The notes below the pieces were generated by a model that saw only the letters and a program-made list of their open reading frames with translations, ran no database searches and was not told the origin of the DNA. Of a DNA stretch of 11,008 nucleotides, positions 7,634 to 11,008 are shown piece after piece. This stretch comes from JANXVV01 sp038230975 (lineage in GTDB: Bacteria > Planctomycetota > Phycisphaerae > Tepidisphaerales > Tepidisphaeraceae), in assembly GCA_038230975.1 (NCBI GenBank), contig JBBRMF010000176.1, forward strand, positions 1-11,008, read 5' to 3'. Numbering within the stretch: position 1 is the first letter of the stretch; each line of letters starts with the position of its first letter. The translations under genes and the position numbers were made by a program.

Positions 7634-7804
7634 TTACATTGAGCTGTTCAAGCTCTGCCAGCGGGCGAGCACTTTGCCACCCACCGACGTGATGACGGCG
7701 ATGGCTGCCACCACGATCAGTCCGGCGATGAGCGCGTATTCCAGCACTTCGCCACCTTGTTCGTCCCGTACAAGCTTCGCCAATAAATTCTTGATTGCCT
7801 TCAT
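7634..7804 (-). CDS. flp1: Flp-type prepilin, first copy (likely major pilin)
   Basis: This 56-residue Flp/Fap prepilin is the first gene of the tad cluster and therefore the likely major subunit. The start is ATG at 7804 (MKAIKNLLAK), with AAGGAG 8 bases upstream; a longer frame to 7930 has no support. The leader ends at G17 and the site reads G/GEVLEY, with Glu at +5 and Tyr at +6. The mature 39 residues form one hydrophobic helix followed by ARWQSLNSSM. It has a better SD and more GC-ending codons than the second copy. Hairpins lie both in its leader (7836-7859, 7869-7891) and after its stop (7552-7586), which may affect its message level. Confidence 0.96.
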   Translation of the reverse strand: MKAIKNLLAKLVRDEQGGEVLEYALIAGLIVVAAIAVITSVGGKVLARWQSLNSSM

Positions 7805-8095
7805 GATTCCGTCTCCTTCTAAAAGCGACTTCCCTGGCAGCCAATCCACGACCGCTGCCCTGAATCCTCGTGTCGGGCCAAACCCCACACGGAGAACGAC
7901 CTGATGGAGCCATCGAAGCTCCAACCACATGTCTTTCTTCGACGTCTGGGAAATGACACTTTAGAAGTTGAATCAGCGATAAAAACGATTAGGCGAGATA
8001 AATGGAATGAACCGAACGAACGGCAGACGAGAATCGCCTTTGGCGAACCCATGCCGAACACGACATGTTTCAGAAATTCGAAGCAGAGATAGTGA
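7805..8095. promoter_or_regulatory. Leader and presumed promoter region of the flp/tad cluster
   Basis: These 291 bases separate nuoI from flp1, both on the minus strand. The flp1 SD is at about 7813-7818. Two inverted repeats sit in the probable 5' leader: GGCAGC-N12-GCTGCC (7836-7859), and CGTGT-C-GGG-CCAAA-CCC-C-ACACG (7869-7891, one mismatch). I looked for sigma-70 and sigma-54 promoters facing flp1 and found no convincing match. The right half is A-rich (7980-8010) and carries no gene I can support. Confidence 0.4.
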
Positions 8096-8683
8096 CTACT
8101 TGACCGAGGGAATATCGGCTGCCGTCGTCGCCAGAGTCCCCGACTTGACTCGATCGTATTCTTCTTTGACCCAGGGAATCGTGGCGGCGTTTCGTTCCAT
8201 CCACAAGGGAATCGGCGTCCGAAGATTCTGCTTATCCAACTGTGCGAATTCGACGACGACATCTTCACGGGTGTAGCTGCTCAAATCGTGTAGCTTACCC
8301 ATATGAATGCAATCCGTCGGGCAAGGCTCGGTGCAAAGGGCACAAAAGAGGCACTTGCTATAGTCAATGGCATACCGCACGAGTTGCCCGTTTTTCGGGT
8401 CGCTCATGTTGACGGTACCCGTCTTCTTGTCGATTTTTCGAGGGGCGGTTTTATCGATATAGATGCAGTCGACCGGGCAGGCTTTGGCACACATATCACA
8501 GGCAATGCACTTATTGGCTTCAAATTCATGAATCCCGCGATAACGAGGCGCGAAGGTTAATCGCTGCTCCGGGTATTGCACGGTGACCGTTTTTTGAAAG
8601 CAATACTTCAGCGTGATCTTCATGCCAATGCTGATGGATTTGACGTTGTCGTAGATGTTCTGGAAGTAGCTTTTGACGGTCAT
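8096..8683 (-). CDS. nuoI: NADH-quinone oxidoreductase subunit I (complex I, two 4Fe-4S clusters)
   Basis: This 195-residue ferredoxin-like subunit belongs to the peripheral arm of complex I and carries electrons toward quinone. Two complete cluster motifs are visible: C59-x2-C62-x2-C65-x3-C69-P and C111-x2-C114-x2-C117-x3-C121-P, with the typical RYRGIHEFEANKCIAC approach. The length and the N-terminal amphipathic part (IGMKITLKYCFQKTVTVQYP) fit NuoI. The start is ATG at 8683; SD-like GAGG is too far away to be strong. No other nuo gene is visible on either side, so this copy stands alone between the flp cluster (291 bases downstream) and a noncoding region. Similar cluster motifs occur in hydrogenase-linked ferredoxins, but the overall pattern favours NuoI. 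Confidence 0.93.
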   Translation of the reverse strand: MTVKSYFQNIYDNVKSISIGMKITLKYCFQKTVTVQYPEQRLTFAPRYRGIHEFEANKCIACDMCAKACPVDCIYIDKTAPRKIDKKTGTVNMSDPKNGQLVRYAIDYSKCLFCALCTEPCPTDCIHMGKLHDLSSYTREDVVVEFAQLDKQNLRTPIPLWMERNAATIPWVKEEYDRVKSGTLATTAADIPSVK

Positions 8684-8798
8684 GGTGATTCGTCGCCTCG
8701 GGGACTGCTAAACACAACGGATGCCTTGGAGCAGGAATTATGACCGCAGGACATTCTGATGTCCAACGCAGATATCGATCATATGGGAAAAATCACTT

Positions 8799-8836
8799 AA
8801 AAAAAGACCCCGGCCTCACCCACGCATGAGGCCGGG
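8799..8836 (-). terminator. Intrinsic terminator pointing left, no gene in front of it
   Basis: A perfect 10-base-pair GC-rich stem (CCCGGCCTCA at 8809-8818, TGAGGCCGGG at 8827-8836) with an 8-base loop is followed, on the minus strand, by GTC and seven T (8805-8799). On the plus strand only a short broken T-run (ACTTTCT) follows, so leftward termination is favoured. It lies about 115 bases upstream of the nuoI start. Confidence 0.8.
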
Positions 8837-8918
8837 ACTTTCTAGTTTATCGCATCACCCCAATTACCAGAAGTTTTCTCACGAAGGGATTCAGACTCAG
8901 TACTCAAACGTACTTTCG

Positions 8919-8944
8919 GGCTAAATATTGGCCAATTAGCCAAT
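8919..8944. promoter_or_regulatory. Nested inverted repeats, operator-like
   Basis: GGCTAA-N11-TTAGCC (8919-8941) overlaps ATTGGC-N6-GCCAAT (8927-8944), and TTGGCCAA lies inside. The AT-rich symmetry resembles a protein-binding site, but no promoter is evident next to it. Confidence 0.3.
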
Positions 8945-9258
8945 TTCGATATTGTTTAGACATTCATCATCCCGTCGAAGGATCTGACTTGATGCCAACA
9001 GTATGGCGAAACGATCTGCACACTTCAACTGAAAAAGATGAAAGTTTTTCAAAAAATCTCGCCATCCCGCCGTGGAATGCATGATTTCAGTCAAAATGGC
9101 ACGAACTGTGTGAGAATAGGCAATCTGTCCTGTCGCCCGTCAATTTGGGTAGCCAACGGACTATAGCTCAAGGAGTTCACTAGCCGATAGCCGGAACATC
9201 GTCTGAGGCCCTTGAGGGGAGTCATACGGCGCTTTTTTTAGAATTCCCAGGTGAACCT

Positions 9259-9474
9259 ATGTTCGATAGACTGCTCAATAGTGCCCTCTGGCTCGTCATC
9301 ATGGGTTTGATCACCGGCACATCGGGATCTGCCCTTATTTTGGCCTACCGGGGCATATTTAATCTTTGTGTGGGTAAATACCCCGTCGGAAGCATCGCCA
9401 TTCTTCTCGGGATTGCGCTGGGCGGTGCGAGCTATTTACTGTGCCGCCATTGCAATGATCTGATCGATCGATAG
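9259..9474 (+). CDS. Small two-helix membrane protein, unrecognised
   Basis: I do not recognise this 71-residue protein. The ATG at 9259 follows AGGTGA by 4 bases, a reasonable SD. Two hydrophobic segments are predicted at about residues 9-30 (ALWLVIMGLITGTSGSALIL) and 42-62 (PVGSIAILLGIALGGASYLL), joined by a short loop containing one Cys. The tail CRHCNDLIDR includes a CxxC pair. It reads as a small integral inner-membrane protein. It lies on the plus strand, 246 bases before another small membrane protein (9721-10038), and the two may or may not be cotranscribed. Length, SD and consistent hydrophobic pattern support a real gene. Confidence 0.65.
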   Translation: MFDRLLNSALWLVIMGLITGTSGSALILAYRGIFNLCVGKYPVGSIAILLGIALGGASYLLCRHCNDLIDR

Positions 9475-9720
9475 TCCCCTTCGCTGCGCATATTTTGCAC
9501 GGCTGCACTGAACCCTCAACCTTCCCCACGTCGTTCACCGAAACCTCCGAAACTTTGCTCTCGACTCTGGCATTTCAATTGCATGATGAGAACGCATGGT
9601 CTTCGATCTTTGATTTGCCGCCGCTTGGGTCCAAAGTGCCTATGCAATTACGTCGCGGTAATCGAATTTGAGTCGCCGACCGTCGTCGTTTTTCAATCTA
9701 GATTTTCTTTGGAGAGCTTT
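9475..9720. other. Noncoding gap with possible promoter for the DUF2892 gene
   Basis: No gene is supported here. The frame of the next gene is open back to 9583, but that part has no SD. Weak promoter-like hexamers TTGAGT (9668-9673) and TTCAAT (9692-9697), 18 bases apart, would place a transcript start shortly before the SD at 9711. The evidence is thin. Confidence 0.3.
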
Positions 9721-10038
9721 ATGTCGACCCCATCCAATGTTTCCGCCAAGCACCAAAATGTCCCCGCACAGAATCGATCTGTCGACGATTCACGTTCCTC
9801 CCAGGCTGGCCCGTGCGGTCTTGAACTCAACGTGGCTACGAATGAGAGAATCATCTCTCTATGTGCTGGAACCGCGATTGCCTTAATGGGACTTAAACGT
9901 CGCTCGACGTTCGGCTCGCTTTTGGTCGCGGCCGGTGGAATGATGATCTATCGCGGCGCAACCGGACACTGCCCCGTGTATTCCTCCATGGACACGAATA
10001 CCGCCGACGACGATTCATCCACAGCACCGCGATTCTAA
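9721..10038 (+). CDS. DUF2892 / YgaP-type membrane protein
   Basis: This 105-residue protein carries the DUF2892 pattern: NVATNER at 37-43, then a hydrophobic helix pair (about 44-57 and 64-77), then RGATGHCPVYSSM at 78-90. In this family the segment before CP ends the second helix, and the module occurs either alone or fused to rhodanese (as in YgaP); no rhodanese domain is present here. The role of stand-alone members is not established. I chose ATG at 9721 because GGAG lies 6 bases upstream; the open frame back to 9583 lacks an SD and similarity. The first 35 residues are hydrophilic and Ser-rich. Helix, family motif and SD together make this a confident gene. Confidence 0.88.
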   Translation: MSTPSNVSAKHQNVPAQNRSVDDSRSSQAGPCGLELNVATNERIISLCAGTAIALMGLKRRSTFGSLLVAAGGMMIYRGATGHCPVYSSMDTNTADDDSSTAPRF

Positions 10039-10281
10039 ATGCCCGCTCGCGAGTCGACCTTTTTTCTCCCCCCTACTGGCAGTGGAGTCGTCGACTTGTT
10101 TTGATTTATTTAGCCGGTTCGCTTGCGAACCGTGTTTACTTGGCAACCCGAGGGACTCGGACACGGGTCGCAAGCGACCCGGCTAAATAATTCGACACTT
10201 CCGGCTCCGATAGAGGGGAGATCACCACCGTCCACGCAGGCATCGCTTTTCTAGTCCGTTCCTCCGCTCTACAATCGCCGC
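10039..10281. other. Intergenic region holding repeat copy B
   Basis: Between the DUF2892 gene and nadE I see no gene. A 7-base inverted repeat AGTCGAC/GTCGACT (10052-10058, 10090-10096) with T-runs after each arm could be a weak terminator, but its 31-base loop makes that doubtful. The main content is the palindromic element at 10106-10190, followed by the nadE promoter region. Confidence 0.6.
10106..10190. repeat. Palindromic intergenic repeat, copy B
   Basis: Two 30-base arms (10106-10135 and, inverted, 10161-10190) start TTATTTAGCCGG and differ at only two positions. Each arm is itself a hairpin: CGGTTCGC-TT-GCGAACCG on the left and the equivalent with CGGGTCGC/GCGACCCG on the right. The 25-base centre contains a third hairpin CCGAG-GGA-CTCGG (10148-10160). 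The arm sequence recurs at 6087 in this window. The size and dispersal resemble REP/MITE-type elements; there is no transposase nearby. Confidence 0.9.
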
Positions 10282-10282
10282 A
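10270..10282 (+). promoter_or_regulatory. Possible leaderless promoter of nadE
   Basis: TACAAT (10270-10275), five of six matches to the -10 consensus, ends 6 bases before the nadE ATG. Transcription would begin at or next to the A of ATG. There is no SD between them, and no clear -35 hexamer upstream. This fits a leaderless message. Confidence 0.4.
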
Positions 10283-11008
10283 TGCGAATTGCCCTCGCCC
10301 AAATGAACCCGACCGTAGGCGATCTCCTCGGGAATACCCGCAAAATCCTGGAGTTTTCCGCGCGTGCCAAAGCAGACCGTGCTGAACTGGTCGTCTTTCC
10401 CGAGCTATCCATCCCGGGTTATCCGCCGAAGGATCTGCTGCTGAAGGCGCAGTTCATTGACGACAACCTGCAGGCGTTACAGTCAATTGCGACGAAGACG
10501 CAGGGAATTGATGTGATCGTGGGTTACGCCGAACGCAACATGCAGGCGGTCGGCCGACCCTTGCACAATGCCGTCGCCCTTTTGCGCAACGGAAAGATTC
10601 TCAGTAAACATTTCAAGACACTGCTCCCCACTTACGACGTTTTCGATGAAAGTCGTTACTTCGAGCCCGGCCCGGCCGACGAGCGAACGAATCTCGTTCA
10701 ACTGGGGGATCTCACCGCCGGGCTGTCCATCTGTGAAGATCTCTGGAACGACGAGAAAATGATCCCTCGACGGCTCTACCACCAGAACCCGATCGCGGAC
10801 CTGCACGCTGCTGGCGCGGAGATCCTGATCAACACCAGTGCGTCTCCTTTCGGGGTCGGCAAACATGATTTCCGCCTCCAGCTTTTCGGTTCGCAGATCA
10901 AACAGTTTGGTCGGCCATTGGTGTATGTGAACCAGGTAGGTGGCAACGACGAACTGGTTTTTGACGGCAACAGCGTCGTCTTCGATGCGCGCGGTAACGT
11001 CATCGCCC
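10282..11008 (+). CDS. nadE: Glutamine-dependent NAD+ synthetase, N-terminal part, cut by window edge
   Basis: This enzyme makes NAD+ from deamido-NAD+, ATP and glutamine. The first 242 residues are visible and form the nitrilase-like glutaminase domain (MRIALAQMNPTVGDLLGNTR onward). The Glu-Lys-Cys triad is in place: E41 in FPELSIPGYPPKDLL, K112 in SKHFKTLLPTYDVFDE, and C151 in LSICEDLWND. Further family segments NTSASPF, QVGGNDELVFDG and SVVFDARG follow. The C-terminal ATP-binding synthetase domain (SGGxDS P-loop) would lie beyond the right edge, so completeness cannot be judged. The start is ATG at 10282; no SD precedes it, but a -10-like TACAAT does, which suggests leaderless translation. 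The gene is unrelated in function to its neighbours. Confidence 0.95.
   Translation, partial: MRIALAQMNPTVGDLLGNTRKILEFSARAKADRAELVVFPELSIPGYPPKDLLLKAQFIDDNLQALQSIATKTQGIDVIVGYAERNMQAVGRPLHNAVALLRNGKILSKHFKTLLPTYDVFDESRYFEPGPADERTNLVQLGDLTAGLSICEDLWNDEKMIPRRLYHQNPIADLHAAGAEILINTSASPFGVGKHDFRLQLFGSQIKQFGRPLVYVNQVGGNDELVFDGNSVVFDARGNVIA

Larger units (their letters stand above)
8684..9258. other. Long divergent intergenic region
   Basis: These 575 bases lie between nuoI (minus) and the small membrane-protein gene (plus). I find no credible protein gene. A 48-codon minus-strand frame (8936-9082) has no SD and no recognisable character. The region holds the terminator at 8799-8836, the inverted repeats at 8919-8944 and the 5' leader of the plus-strand gene. 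I do not recognise a known RNA family in it. Confidence 0.6.

Noticed and set aside
7107..7904. 265-codon plus-strand open frame
   Set aside because: It lies antisense to cpaA and both flp genes, whose products are clearly recognisable. The translation repeats itself because the two flp genes are similar, not because it is a real protein.
7819..8268. 149-codon minus-strand frame upstream of flp1
   Set aside because: It overlaps the end of nuoI in another frame, has no SD, and is Ser/Arg-rich without any family likeness.
8936..9082. 48-codon minus-strand frame before the orphan terminator
   Set aside because: No SD precedes the ATG and the sequence shows no membrane, domain or codon-use signal. 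The terminator is about 100 bases beyond its stop.
9097..9111. Sigma-54-like promoter TGGCACG-N4-GTGT facing the plus-strand genes
   Set aside because: The -24 half is perfect, but the -12 half lacks the essential GC.
9583..9720. Upstream start for the DUF2892 protein
   Set aside because: It has no SD, and the 46 extra residues are Arg/Cys-rich and unlike the family. GGAG before 9721 marks the better start.
1..11008. New defence system, CRISPR array, tRNA or insertion sequence
   Set aside because: I found no spaced direct repeats, tRNA folds, transposase motifs or toxin-antitoxin pairs. The coding content is a standard Tad pilus plus housekeeping genes.

Overview
The window is dominated by a tad/flp pilus-assembly locus. 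Nine genes, all on the minus strand and read from right to left, cover roughly positions 7804 down to 1: two Flp prepilins, a TadV/CpaA-type prepilin peptidase, a TadE-like pseudopilin, RcpC/CpaB, the RcpA/CpaC secretin, TadZ/CpaE, the TadA/CpaF ATPase and the N-terminal part of TadB, which runs off the left edge. Most starts given here are shorter than the longest open frame and were placed by Shine-Dalgarno (SD) sequences.

Upstream of the pilus genes, also on the minus strand, is a solitary complex I subunit gene, nuoI (8096-8683). An intergenic stretch of about 575 bases (8684-9258) follows. It contains a strong intrinsic terminator pointing left with no recognisable gene in front of it. 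On the plus strand come two small membrane-protein genes: an unrecognised two-helix protein (9259-9474) and a DUF2892/YgaP-type protein (9721-10038). The 5' end of a glutamine-dependent NAD+ synthetase gene (from 10282) runs off the right edge.

Two copies of a palindromic, modular intergenic repeat beginning TTATTTAGCCGG lie at 6087-6192, inside the tad locus between tadE and cpaB, and at 10106-10190, upstream of nadE. In the second copy the two arms differ by paired changes that keep each small hairpin intact.

The organism is a bacterium of moderately high GC content. The style of the NuoI and Tad proteins, together with the GCCGG..CGCTTGCG-type intergenic repeats, suggests a planctomycete. 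That is an impression from recall, not a search result.

The pilus genes form one functional unit. The peptidase (7234) trims the Flp prepilins and the TadE pseudopilin. CpaF powers assembly on the TadB (and presumably TadC) membrane platform, CpaE positions the machine, and CpaC with CpaB forms the outer-membrane exit. I found no CRISPR array, tRNA, insertion sequence, phage gene or exotic defence system. The most interesting signals are the repeats with covariation, the orphan terminator, the hairpins flanking flp1 and the noncanonical CpaE motifs.
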